Shown here: positions 53,395-63,366 of the stretch, piece by piece
Layout: every line of letters begins with the position of its first letter
How positions within the stretch are numbered: the stretch's first letter is position 1
Assembly: GCA_037157565.1 (NCBI GenBank)
Contig: JAZHRO010000024.1
Location: 211,295,501 to 211,359,500, forward strand
DNA from: Thalassia testudinum
Taxonomy: Eukaryota; Streptophyta; Magnoliopsida; Alismatales; Hydrocharitaceae
Direction of reading: 5' to 3'
DNA length: 64,000 nucleotides
Program-made: the position numbers and the translations under genes
Notes under the pieces: generated by a model
Told to the model about the DNA's origin: nothing
Database searches by the model: none
What the model saw: only the letters and a program-made list of their open reading frames with translations

Positions 53395-54808
53395 GTGACA
53401 TGTCTTTGTGCGTGTGTGTTAAGAGGTGTCGTTATAGTCGCACTTGATACGTTGGTTTTAAAAGAAGTAAACAGAGGTGAGTCCGAGTGTCGGTCTCAGG
53501 GAGGCGTGGAAATCGGATTTTTGTTTATCACTTGTCATTGAAAAGGCGGAGTTTTGCTTGCGAAAGATGCGGTTTTTGAAAAGCGAGATAGAGAGATAGA
53601 GAGAGTTTAGGGTTAGAAAGCTCTTGGTTTTGATCATGCAACTTGAACAGAAATTAAAATGGCAATTAAACGGAAAATAACTTCATTAAACATGCATTCG
53701 TAGTTCATAACTTACAACATTAAATACATGCTTCAAAAAAAGTAATGGAAAGCTTAAGAGAGAGAGAGAGAGAGAGAGAGTGGAGAGCGACGAGGCAGCC
53801 ACGGCGGTGGAGGAGGCTCCGTCGACGGCTCGTCGTCTCCGGCAATTACAAGAGTGCCTAAAGCTAGCTAAGAGAGGAGTGGAGTAGTTGCAAGGGGGAG
53901 TGAATGCCTTGAATGGTGGTTGGAGGGGGTTTAAATAGAGTTAAGGGCTTCCTAAAAGAAGAAGGGGCTTTAGCGACATCTAGAGCGTCGCTAAAACCGC
54001 TTCCAAAAGCGTCGGTGTAGCCCTCTCGCCGCCGGTCAGCCGCCTGCCCCATTCCTTCTCCTCGCACGATCCGTGGCCGCTGAACGAGAGTCGTCCGATC
54101 GAAGATCGGACAGCTCAGAGTCTTCCTCGCCCGCGCTAAGATCGCGCCTCAGGCGCGCGTGTGCACGCGCATCTCCGCCCGGCATGCGCGCGCGCGTGGG
54201 CGCTCGTGCGCTGCGGTCGCGCCGCATGGCGAGATCCTGGCCGCCCGCTGCTGATTGGGCGGCCCAATTTCTTTGTGCCCTTCGCCCGCCTTCAAATCCC
54301 CCCCGCGCGGCTCGAACACGCGTCGCGTGGATGCGGGCGTGCACGCTAACCGTTGCGCCACGCTCGTGCTTTTGTCGCGGAGACCGTGGGCGGGCGCACG
54401 GATCTCGGCCGTTCGATTGAAGATCGACGGCCGAGATTTGTCCTCGGCTGGCTGAAAGCGTGCGTACGGTGGGGGCGGGGCTGACGTAGCACAATCTGGG
54501 CCGTTGATCTCCAGATCAACGGTCAGAACTTCTTGGGCCCATTGTAGGAGCTCCGGATGTCGGATTTGGCCAATCTTGAGTCCGTTGGACTCCGTTCGTC
54601 GATCTAAATCCATCCGTGCGGTCCGATTGCTCATCTGAGGCCTGCTTTGACAAATGCTTACACAAATGGCCATTAATACAGTTTATAAGCAATCTTGGTA
54701 CATGATGCATGCAATGCTCCTATTCTACTTATGTTGTGCCTTTTATTCTAAAGATGGGCCATATTCAACATAATTATTACCCCCTTGTGTGGTGTTATCA
54801 TACCCCCA
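53395..54808 (-). repeat. Element E 3' LTR (minus strand)
   Basis: The right end ...GTGGTGTTATCA abuts a minus-strand PPT. The left end is uncertain (TG between 53393 and 53402). Minus-strand features match G and F: a GCCTCCCTGAGACCGAC motif, purine/pyrimidine microsatellites (53755-53780), a TATTTAAA TATA-like box (53931-53938) and a tRNA-like block (54307-54368). GC-rich at 54060-54500; open frames there occur on both strands and are not genes. Confidence 0.7.
54307..54368 (-). other. tRNA-like block in the E LTR
   Basis: The minus strand reads TGGCGCAACGGTTAGCG (A-box-like, 54344-54360) and, 24 bases on, GTGTTCGAGCC (B-box-like, 54309-54319). Not a working tRNA: the acceptor and anticodon stems are poor. 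Confidence 0.5.
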
Positions 54809-55205
54809 TGCTTACTCTTTGCTAGTCCCTAGCAAGGTTTATTCTAGTCTTTATTTCCTTGCAGAATTAAAGAAGTAATTGCTTAGGCACTTCGTTACTT
54901 GTCAATAAGAGGAAATATACGCAGATCTTAATCTACAAAGACTAAGCAGCGCCCGAGTGTTTGCCAAAATACGAATCGCCCGAATCCTTGCTTTAATGTA
55001 TATATAACTATACATACGTATATATATTTTTTTAAGAATTCTTTTCGGAATTCAGTGTGGGTTGGTAACTTTTTACGGCTACCCAACCCACCCAAAACTC
55101 GGTCAAAATCCTAAGTGCTAAGCATCTTGGTGTGAATGTTGTGATAGACTCACTTAACGGTAATTGAGATAGACTTCGAGTTTCTACGCCTCTAGGTGAC
55201 CGGAA
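54809..55205 (-). mobile_element. Truncated 3' interior of element E
   Basis: Starts (plus strand) TACCCCCATGCTTACTC, the complement of a PPT, then TTGCTAGTCCCTAGCAA. It aligns with the F interior at 61809-62225 (CTTTTTACGGCTACCCAACC, CTAAGTGCTAAGCATCTT). It stops near 55205, where CACTA sequence resumes. The rest of E, including its 5' LTR, is missing. Confidence 0.75.
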
Positions 55206-55541
55206 AAGGAAACAAATTTACTGTCACTTCTATAAGCGACAACATTTTCTTTAAACGACAGTAAAATTGAAAAAATGGCACGTTAGCACGCGAAAGAGTA
55301 ACTTAACAACGCTGTCGCTTTTTTAAATAAGCGACGGAAAATCTAATTTTTGTTGGTTAGAAATTGATGGGAAAAGATCTAATTGGTCTGTTGGACAAAC
55401 AATATTTCGATGTCGAATGTTCCTTATAACCGATGGGAAAAAGAAATAGCGACGCTACTTATGCCGTCACTTTTTAGCGTCGGTTATAATGGCTTTGCTG
55501 TCGATTTTCAACAGATGGCAAAGGTAGAACTTGTTGTGGTG
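55206..55541. repeat. CACTA right end with subterminal repeats
   Basis: Contains TATAAGCGACAACA, CTGTCGCTTTTTTAAATAAG and AGCGTCGGTTATAATGG, like the left subterminal array, and the decayed terminal repeat ending GTTGTGGTG at 55541. Confidence 0.8.
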
Positions 55542-56297
55542 CTTGAAAGCTTGAGTTGCATTCCACCACGCTATGCTAGGCACCGCTTGAATGAGGGCCA
55601 TTGGATCGTCCATCCAATGGCTGAAATCACTTGATAGCAGCCTCTTTGAGTGTGTAAGGTACTGGTGTGGCACCATCTTGACCATTGGAATTTGAGGAGG
55701 CGTGCCCCTTGAGAGTGTATGGGAGTGGTGCAACTTAATCACAGCTGTTGGATCTTGATCCAAAGGTTGAGATCGAAGGGTTGGGGTGCGTTAGCACTAA
55801 ATGGCCAGCTGTGGGTGGCTAGGATGGCACCACATGGCACCATCTGGGTTGTCCATCTTTCACTACTTGTAGGTGACACTACGGATGTCCGATTGAGTTG
55901 ATTTTCACTACATTAAGCTATGATCGTCGACCTAAATCCATCAGTGTAGTTGGATTTTTCATTTATTGCTTGGATTAGAGTCACCTTGTCCCCTGGCCAT
56001 TAATCTTCTTTAGCTTGTAGAGGATGCTACGGAGGTCCGAACGGGGCAATTTTGGAGGCGTTAGACTTCGATTGTCCCCCTGATCACATCCGTTCGGTCA
56101 GATTCTTCGTTTGAAGGCCAAAGATGCATTGCCATGTTCCCTAGCCATTAAAATAGGAAAGTTAATATACAAATTGTAGAATCTACTCTAAATGCAGGAT
56201 GATGAATATTATGTGATATTTACAATGCTAAATGCAATAATTTCACTTAGGAACCTACATAATAGGCATTTTCACATGAAATATTATGTACTTATCA
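55542..56297 (-). mobile_element. Element G 5' LTR, piece 3 (U3 start)
   Basis: Completes the G LTR. Its first 45 bases hold the A-box half of the tRNA-like block (55563-55573), so the CACTA transposon split that block. Palindromes such as CATTGGATCGTCCATCCAATG (55599-55619) follow. The end ...ATGTACTTATCA (minus strand: TGATAAGTACAT) abuts the pol fragment J. Confidence 0.8.
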
Positions 56298-57030
56298 GTG
56301 GTCTACTATGCTAGCAAAACTTTAGATGAGACTCAAAGGAATTATACTACAACTTAGAAAGAATTGCTAGTTGTAGTCATTGAATTAGAAAATTTTGGAT
56401 CTTATATAATTTGATCCCATGTGACTATGTATTCGGATCATAAAATTCTCTGACATCTACTGGTAAAGAAAGATGCAAAACCTATGTTGATCAGGTGGAT
56501 TTTACTGCTTTAAGAGTTTTCCCTAGAAATTAAAGATAAAGTTGGGTCACAAAATGTGGTTGTTGATCATCTCTCTAGACTACCCGTAGATATCTCTATT
56601 CCTGGACCTCAAATCAACAACCACTTCCCTGATGAACAAATTTTGGTAGTAGAATAGAAAGGGATTCCGTGGTATGTTGATTTTGTAAATTATTTAGCCA
56701 CTGGGAAGACACCTGATTTTTGGAAAAAACAACAAAGATACAGATTATTATCTAAGGCTAAATATTAGTTATGGGAAGAACCTTTACTATTCAGGCTTTG
56801 CATGGATCAAATTATTCAAAGATGTGTGCTTGAATCAAAACATGCAAGCATTTTAACATTTTTCCATACGTTAGAATGTGGAGGTCATTTCTCAGGGAGA
56901 AAGACAACTGCAAAAGTCTTACAATGTTGCTTTTACTACCCCACATTATTCAGAGATGCTCATAATTTTGCTAAGTCTTGCAACAATTGTCAAAAGTTGG
57001 GGAATATGATAAAACAAGATATGATGCTGA
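56298..57030 (+). pseudogene. Old Athila pol fragment J (RNase H to integrase zinc region)
   Basis: The plus-strand frame reads VVYYASKTLDETQRNY, then [14 protein letters not shown] and VVVDHLSRLPV (RNase H and linker), then MDQIIQRCVLESKHASI and HFSGRKTTAKVLQC...CNNCQKLGNM (integrase HHCC region). It aligns with residues about 1343-1590 of the A polyprotein, with several in-frame stops. It begins at the G LTR end and stops where LTR H begins, so both ends were cut by later insertions. It is the oldest recognisable layer in the window. Confidence 0.85.
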
Positions 57031-58573
57031 TGTGCGAAAAATTTTGCAAGAAATAAAGTTTGAAAATCATGTTGTAGTAAGTTGCAAAAATTTTTCATAA
57101 AATAATTTTACTGGATGTTGTGTCTGGGTCAAATACATGGAGGCAATGTTCGATTTATGAAAAATTGCAAAATGTTATTTCTTTTTAGTATTTTTTATAA
57201 ATATAGGTAGAATGAAAAAATGTGAGCGTGAGTGTGTGTGGTGGAGTCACAGTAATGGGATGGAATAAGGTGAGTGCAAGACGAGATAATGAAATGTGAA
57301 ACAGAATAGAATGGAACAACTTGGAGTATTATTTAAAAATAAACTATAGTAGTAATTACACTAAGAGAGGGGATTGAGAGAGAGAGAATAGCTATCACTT
57401 ACTGAAGTTTCACAAATTAAAACTAAGCTATAATGCAAAATAAAAAGAAAAGAGAGAGAAGAGTCTCCTGAGGCGGTCGCTAGGAGACAGAGCTGGACGA
57501 TGCACGGATGGTGCTCTAAAGAAGGAAGGGAGAAGCCAAATGAAGGATGAAAAAGCAGGAAGAGTTGAGGACGAGTAGAGCAGCAACTAGGTGACCACAA
57601 GCCTATAGACGGGGAGACGAAGGTGGCGACGACACTCGACGAAGGAAGAGAGGAGCTGAATGAAAGAAAGTGGTGTCGGAGCTTCTATGCTAGCAAAGGG
57701 CTGGAGCACACCTTGAAGTAGAGAATTAGAGTGCCAAAGGGGTCTTGGAACTCCTTAAGGGGTAGACAAAGACTAGGCTTGGATGCCTTTGAGAGGGAAT
57801 GGCCATGGGATATTTGTAGGTGCAAAAAGAAGCTCATGGTTGGCCAAAATTGGGCATCTCATGCACGGAGCGCACCTATCTCCACCATAACCAACCCCCT
57901 CCATTCCTATTTATAACCCATGTAACCACCATCAAGGGGTATCCTTGGCTACATTTTCTTCTACCAAAAATCTACCCTAAAGGCCTTGGAAGAATGGGGA
58001 CGTACACACTAGGAGGGCTTCACACTACCTCCTTCTAGTCTCTACACACTATCTTCTTCTTCATTAGAGCTAATCCAAGGAGTGCCATTAGAGGACGGCC
58101 AAGCAGGAGGAGAAAGGTGGACATCCACCACCCCTTTGGAGCATTCTGGAGCACTTCATCTAAGGAGAAGAGCAAGGGAGGATCTTCTTCAAGTGTAGGA
58201 GCAGTCGTGTTTGGAGCGAAGATTATCCCAAGCTTCAATTTGAGGATTCTTCTATCTCTTTACCTTGTTGTATTTGCAATTTTTTTATGTAACAAGCTTT
58301 CCTCTACCTTTGAAGGTTACTTGTGTAGAAATCTACTACGCAATTGAGCCCTCCAATTATGACATCATTCTCTTCATTTTAAGCAATACAAAAATTTTCC
58401 TTTCAATATTTATGCTCTTTTATACTTCTTAGGTTTTCGTGATTTTTGTTGCACACTCCATCTTCCTAATTACCCTAGGCCACACTTGCCTAAGGTGAGT
58501 TTAGGAAGGTAGGATTTCTTTTATTACATATATTTACTTAGGTGTAATTCTACTTTTCGTTACTTGATTTCCA

Positions 58574-59062
58574 AACCCTAAAAATTACAAACTTAAAAAT
58601 AAGAAAAGAAAGAGGATTTGAGAAAGAGAGTTTTATCATTAATAACTAGCATCGCCTCCTTGGACAACCCTAGATACTTGCCCTATCTAGGTTTGTAAAT
58701 TTAAAAGTTGTATGAATTTGCATGTTACAATGATATTCAAAACACATTTTTACAAATAATGCATTTTCTTGCACCAATCGTAGAGGGCACACTACACTTG
58801 GTTGGGAAGGCATCTTGGTTCGTGTACGCACGAAGGTTAATGAGAGGTAGTGATGTGAGAAAATGCGTGATTTGCTAAGAGTGGGTTTTAATATCGTTGT
58901 AACATCCAAATTCACACAACTTTTAAATTTGTAACCTAGATAGTGGAAGTATCAAGGGTCATCCAAGGAGGCAATTGATAGTTATCAAAGTGATATTCTC
59001 TCTCTCACTTTCTTCAATCCTTTCTTTCTTTTGGGTTTTTATGAATTTTTTATTTTTAGGTT
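58574..59062. mobile_element. Foldback (MITE-like) element with about 200-bp arms
   Basis: The left arm (about 58574-58775) and the right arm (about 58853-59062) are imperfect inverted copies. For example GCCTCCTTGGACAACCC (58654) pairs with the complement of the GGTCATCCAAGGAGGC stretch (58957-58972), and GTTTGTAAATTTAAAAGTTG (58691) with CAACTTTTAAATTTGTAAC (58917-58935). The spacer is about 80 bp. No clear target duplication was found. Confidence 0.75.
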
Positions 59063-59065
59063 AGC

Positions 59066-59390
59066 TAGTAGCTAGTCGAAGCTAGGAGGAGTTGCCTTGG
59101 GCTGATTTGATCTTATCTAGAGTTGAGGAGAGTTGATGTAAAGCAGCCGTCTACTCATCAATTAGCTCAACTAGCTAGCTCAGGGCTAGTAGCCAGTAGG
59201 AGTTCAGTTGAGTTGGAAGGAGCTAACTTCAACTTGCTTGGGGTTGCGATGAATTGAAGAAGAGTTGCCTGTACACCCCTCAGCTATCTTAGCTAGCTAG
59301 TTCACAACTAGTAGCTAAGGTTAGAGAGAATAAGTTGAAGGGAGCTAAATGAGCTGAGATATAATTGGCTGGAACTTTTATTTTCTTTTC
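59066..59390. repeat. Degenerate tandem repeat rich in AGCTAGCT
   Basis: Two and a half copies of a unit of about 120 bp, each starting near CTAGTAGCTAG or CTAGTAGCCAG and ending near CTAGCTAGCTCA or CTAGCTAGTTCA. Copies are well diverged. Confidence 0.5.
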
Positions 59391-59847
59391 TTTGTTTTTC
59401 TAACTTTCACATTGTCAGGGTTCAACTAATTTTTAATGTGTCCTTATCCCTGACAAGCAAATGATATGTCTAAGTACATAAAATTACAAGAAACACTAAT
59501 AAAGCATGCATTAACCCTAAATGCATGTGAATGCCTAAATGCAACCTAATACTGTAATGCGAAAGTAGAAACCCTAGGAACTAAGTGCATAATTAACCTA
59601 AGAATGATGATAAACTACTGTTTATTAGGTAGCTAGAGTACTGTTGCCGTGCATGCATCGATGCTGCATGTCACATGTGCTGGTTGTCAAGAGAGGAGCA
59701 TGTGAGCCATTAATCTTCCATCCAATGGCTAAGGTTGCATGAACGTCATGCCTTAAGCATGCCTTATCAGTGCACGAGGCTACGTGGCGTGATCTTGGTC
59801 TTTGATTGATGAGCAGGTGATCGAATTTCGTTTGAGGGCTGCACACT

Positions 59848-59912
59848 TGGTGGGATTCGAACACTCACCTCTTGTTTGAGAGGGCACTTCGATGACCGCT
59901 AGGCTATAGCAT
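59848..59912 (-). other. tRNA-like block in LTR H, with intact A and B boxes
   Basis: The minus strand has TAGCCTAGCGG (59896-59906), an exact TRGCNNAGYGG A box, then CCTCT...AGAGG as an anticodon-like stem, then GTTCGAATCCC (B box, in 59850-59864). The acceptor stem is not clear, so I do not call it a tRNA gene. Confidence 0.55.
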
Positions 59913-60676
59913 GTAGGGGCACGCCTGAGCCATCCATCACGGATGAACGAGTTTTCGCAAAGAAAAGTTAGGGTTTTGAGAAACCCGTCGTTGTAGTTAC
60001 AAAACTTGCTATCAAATAAAATTTATCGAAACTCAAAAAGGAGTCCCAGGTCAAACACGGGGAAGCGATGTTTGTTTCTTTGAAATCCACATTTTGCTTT
60101 GTTTCTTTTTGGTGTTTTTGGGGTTTAGTGATTTTTTTTAGTATTTTCATAATGAAGAAAAAGCTAAGATAATCTTCGAGTAAGGATAAATAAAGAGATA
60201 GAGAGTAGAGAGATGAAGCAAATCTAATATATCAAAATGTTGTTTATTACACTAATAAAAAATATGCCAAACAAAATAACAAGAGAATGAAGATGAGAAG
60301 GAATCTCCCAAATTGGATGTCTGGCAAGACGATGACACTTGATGGTGGCTTGGATGGAGGAGATGAGATGCTGGACGTCAGGGATGAGGTGCAGGAGGAA
60401 CCTGGGTAGAGGGTCGCTTTACCAAGCTGAGGGAATGGTGATGAGGAGGTGGAGGTGATCGTCTACCTGAAAGGAAGTGAGGGGACAGCTCTGCGGTCTC
60501 CTATGAAGGAGGTGAGGGTATGGTTGAATGCTTGGTGGAGTAAGGGAATGCTACACTAATAGGCGGCCGTGGAGCTTGGGAAAGAGCTCTTGGGAGATTG
60601 GGAGGCTTCTTGAAGCTCTAGAGTAGGTGAGGAATGGCTAGGTAGAGATGAAGCTCAATGTAGAGGTGAAGGGGGG

Positions 60677-60684
60677 TTTAAATA
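60677..60684 (-). promoter_or_regulatory. TATA-like box of the F LTR
   Basis: The minus strand reads CCTATTTAAACCCCC, the same sequence type as in E (53931-53938). Confidence 0.5.
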
Positions 60685-61217
60685 GGTGAAGGGAAGAGGC
60701 TTGCCATGGCCAAGCACTTCAATGCCACACACACGACCCGTGCCATGCATGTAACTCCCGCACACAGCTATGCACAACGCAGCGCACGCACGCGTGCATC
60801 GTGCACTAGGTGCTAGCGCATCCACGCATCATAGCTAGCCAATGCTAGAGCATCCGCAGCCGTTAGATCGCGTGTGGATGGCACGAATCAAGCGGAGGTC
60901 ACGCGTGCTTGAATTTGAATCGCACTCTCACTAGCAAGGGGAAGAGCGTTAGCCGTTGGATTCGTGATTGTGTGGTAGAGGGCACGCGCGGATTGCGCCT
61001 TCGCGATATTTGAATGCGCGTGCATTGCATCTTCGCGAAGATCCAACAACGGAAAGTGCATGTGGTCATCTTAAATGGGCACCCTAAATTACGTGCATTT
61101 GATTTGGCATGCATCCACACATCGTCGAGCGGGCGACTAATCGCGCGTGCATGATACTAACTGCTCGATCAAGATCGAGCAGTGTAATTTGGCTAGAGGT
61201 GAAGAGGCTACAGCAGA

Positions 61218-61275
61218 TCGAAGCTCGAACCTGCACCTCTTCCTTGAGGAACGAGTGCGCTACCAATGGGGCAAA
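61218..61275 (-). other. tRNA-like block in the F LTR
   Basis: The minus strand reads GCCCCATTGGTAGCGC (D-arm / A-box-like, 61257-61272), a hairpin TTCC-TCAA-GGAA, then GCAGGTTCGAGCT (B box, 61222-61234). Distances resemble those in a tRNA. Confidence 0.55.
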
Positions 61276-61808
61276 GCACTGGATGGTTGCACCAAGGGCC
61301 ACTGCTTCCCTAGTTCATGACTGTTGGATGAAGATCCAACAGTCGAGATTTCATCAAACCTTCTTCCTTTAGTGTTGAGTAGTGGGTTGAGCAGTGGATT
61401 CTCAGCTATTGGATTGAGATCCAATGGCTGGGATCTCTTCTTGAGGCACTTTGGAGGGGAGCTAGGCGACATTGGGCACTCTGGATGGTGCCACGTGCCA
61501 CCATCTAGACCGTCCACCTTTCTTTGCTTGCAAAAGATGCTACGGTGCTCAGATTGAGATGATTTTCTCGTTGCTGGACTACGATCGTCGCTCCAGATTC
61601 ATCCGTTTGGTCGGATTTTGCATTTCAAGCTTTGAAATGTCACGCTCTATCTCCTAGCCACAATAATGTAAGAATTATTGCACAATTATACACATTACAC
61701 TAAATGCAGTATGATGAATGTTATGTAGTATTTGTACTATGGAATGCAATGCTAGACTTAGGAACTATCATAAGTAAGCATTTAATCATGAATACATGTG
61801 TGTTTATC

Positions 61809-63366
61809 ATACCGCCATGCTTATCTTTTGCTAGTCCCTAGCAAAATTAACCTAAATGCTATGTATAGAAATAGAACCAAGATTTGAATACTTGGGCAAG
61901 ATTTGTTGATTGCATTAGAAAATTTCACTAAGGACCTAATTACAAAAACTAACTGTGCCGGAGTGCCTACCAGAATGCAGACTGCCCAAGTCCTCACCTT
62001 ATTTTGAGAAGGGAAAATACTTCTTTTTTTTTTGCTTTTTCTTCTTTTCTAATTATTTTTGGAATTTTGGAGTTGAGAGTTTCGGGATAACTTTTTACGG
62101 CTACCCAACCTTCCCAAGACTCAAAAAGAACTCTAAGTGCTAAGCATCTTTTGAAAGAGTGATAAACTCACTAGGTGGCTGTTAAAATGGACTTCAGGTT
62201 TCTACATCCCTAGGTGACCTTAAGAGTTTCTGCCTAAAGGTTTATCTTTCTGATTGGTAGCTTTCTCCCTACTTTTATTTTTTTATGGAGTTAACACAAG
62301 GGTGAACCCAGTGTACATCTCTTCGGTTTATTCTGCTTCCTTGCTTCTTTCCTAAGTGTTTTGGGAATTATTTGTGCATTTTTGTGAGCTAGGCTCTAGA
62401 CAACCAGCCAAGGGGCTATTACCCACAGTAACCTGCCAGCCATACTCATACGATGATGTGTGATTTATTTCTCTATTTTTATTTTTTCTCCTTTTTCTAT
62501 TTATCTATATTTTTTTCTTTTTATTTTTTAGTATTACTTTTTTTCTTTTTCTAAGTAGGTGACTTCCTTAATCTAAGATTTACCTAAAAGTAGTAGAATG
62601 AGTATGGTCATGTAGCTAGGCTCTGGACAATTGGCCAATGGGTTGTTACCCACGATAATTTGCCAACCATACTACCCTAGAAAGTTCATTAACTACCTAA
62701 TTTTCATAAAAACCATCGAAAGGTGAGTTAGTGCAAATAGTGTGTAGATGCTTAGACTTGAAGTCCCTTCAAATCAGAGGGCAGGTTGATAAGTCATGTA
62801 CTTATCACCCCAATTTATTGGCCAAATTAGAATAAAATTACTCAGTTAGGAATCGAGACTAAGTCCACATTCAAGTGGACACTGAGCTTATTAAGCCCGA
62901 AGATTTGAAGAGTCTAAGTGTTCAGGTCCTCCTAATGCCTAGGTTCTCTTCTCCTAATTTTAGCTTTTTCTAAAAAATAACAGGAGATTACTATTACAGG
63001 ATGACAACATGATTAAATCACAAAATATCCACCCCCATGCCTAGCTAATGCAATGTCCTCATTGTAAAATAAAAATGTACAGGAGGGTAGAATAAGAGGA
63101 ATATCACCTGAATTTCGTGAAACTCAGGTTAGCTCCAATAGTCTATACACATGCTGAGTTTAGTGCCTTCAGCTAGGCACAGTTCTTAAACAAAAATTAT
63201 AAACATTGAGGCTACAAGAACAAAGTTTCCGGGCCCCAAGATATGGGTCTCGAAGAGTGAAAGTGGGCTTGCCAGGGAGATGATCAATGAAAGTGGTAAG
63301 CTAGTGATGCAGGGAGAGCCTAAATGGTCTCCAATGGGAGTTTTGTTGACTCAATATAGAGGAGGT
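61809..63366 (-). other. 3' non-coding module of element F
   Basis: It holds the PPT complement (61809-61816), a segment shared with E (61809-62225) and a pair of related stretches about 230 bases apart (62393-62455 and 62612-62675: AGCTAGGCTCT...ACAA...GGCCAA..GG..TTACCCAC). At 63029-63064 is CCACCCCCATGCCT with CAATGTCCTCATTG, the upstream PPT-like motif of A, B and C on the minus strand. From 63065 to 63366 I see nothing recognisable. Confidence 0.7.

Larger units (their letters stand above)
45795..55541 (+). mobile_element. Degenerate CACTA (En/Spm) transposon
   Basis: It starts CACTACTATAAAAATGGG and ends CAGATGGCAAAG...TTGTTGTGGTG, a diverged inverted copy of the start. It is flanked by the 3-bp duplication CTT (45792-45794 and 55542-55544). 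Subterminal repeats of the CCGTCGGTTATT / AATAAGCGACGG type lie in both orientations at 45815-46260 and 55220-55500. It contains TNP2-like transposase remains (48420-51560), a second transposon-gene remnant (51754-53390) and an inserted retroelement (E). The CACTA gene is read left to right. Confidence 0.9.
57031..59945 (-). mobile_element. Probable minus-strand LTR H with further inserts
   Basis: The left end, TGTGCGAAAAATTTTGC, interrupts pol fragment J. Minus-strand features in order from the 3' end: ATTGCCTCCATGTATTTGACC (like the LTR-end motif of the other elements, near 57120), a purine/pyrimidine microsatellite (57365-57465), TTATAAATAGG TATA-like box (57906-57916), a foldback element (58574-59062), a degenerate tandem repeat (59066-59300) and a tRNA-like block (59848-59912). 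The right end is not visible because F begins near 59946. The order matches E, F and G, but the sequence is diverged. I see no convincing gene here. Confidence 0.45.
59946..61808 (-). repeat. Element F 3' LTR
   Basis: The right end ...GTGTGTTTATCA (minus strand TGATAAACACAC) abuts the PPT. The left end near 59946 is estimated from the spacing of the GTTTGACCTGGGACTCC motif (minus strand, 60041-60057). A TATTTAAAC box lies at 60677-60684. The tRNA-like block (61218-61275), TTGGAT...ATCCAA palindromes (61322-61343, 61408-61429) and GGATGGTGCCACGTGCCACC (61483-61502) are shared with G. Confidence 0.75.

Noticed and set aside
54036..54673. Arg/Ala-rich frames on both strands in the E LTR
   Set aside because: GC-rich LTR sequence including the tRNA-like block; no homologous frame in F or G.
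55383..55763. Open frames across the right end of the CACTA transposon
   Set aside because: They span the transposon boundary and the CTT duplication, so they are chance frames.
57890..58560. Plus-strand copia-type LTR, suggested by CCTATTTATAACCC
   Set aside because: No TG...CA ends or target duplication could be found, and the same bases read as a TATA box on the minus strand fit LTR H.
58670..58915. Minus-strand frame of 81 codons
   Set aside because: It lies within the foldback hairpin and its reading is not mirrored by any known protein family.
59848..59912. A genuine tRNA gene
   Set aside because: A and B boxes are good, but the acceptor stem does not pair, the anticodon loop has six bases, and the block lies inside an LTR.
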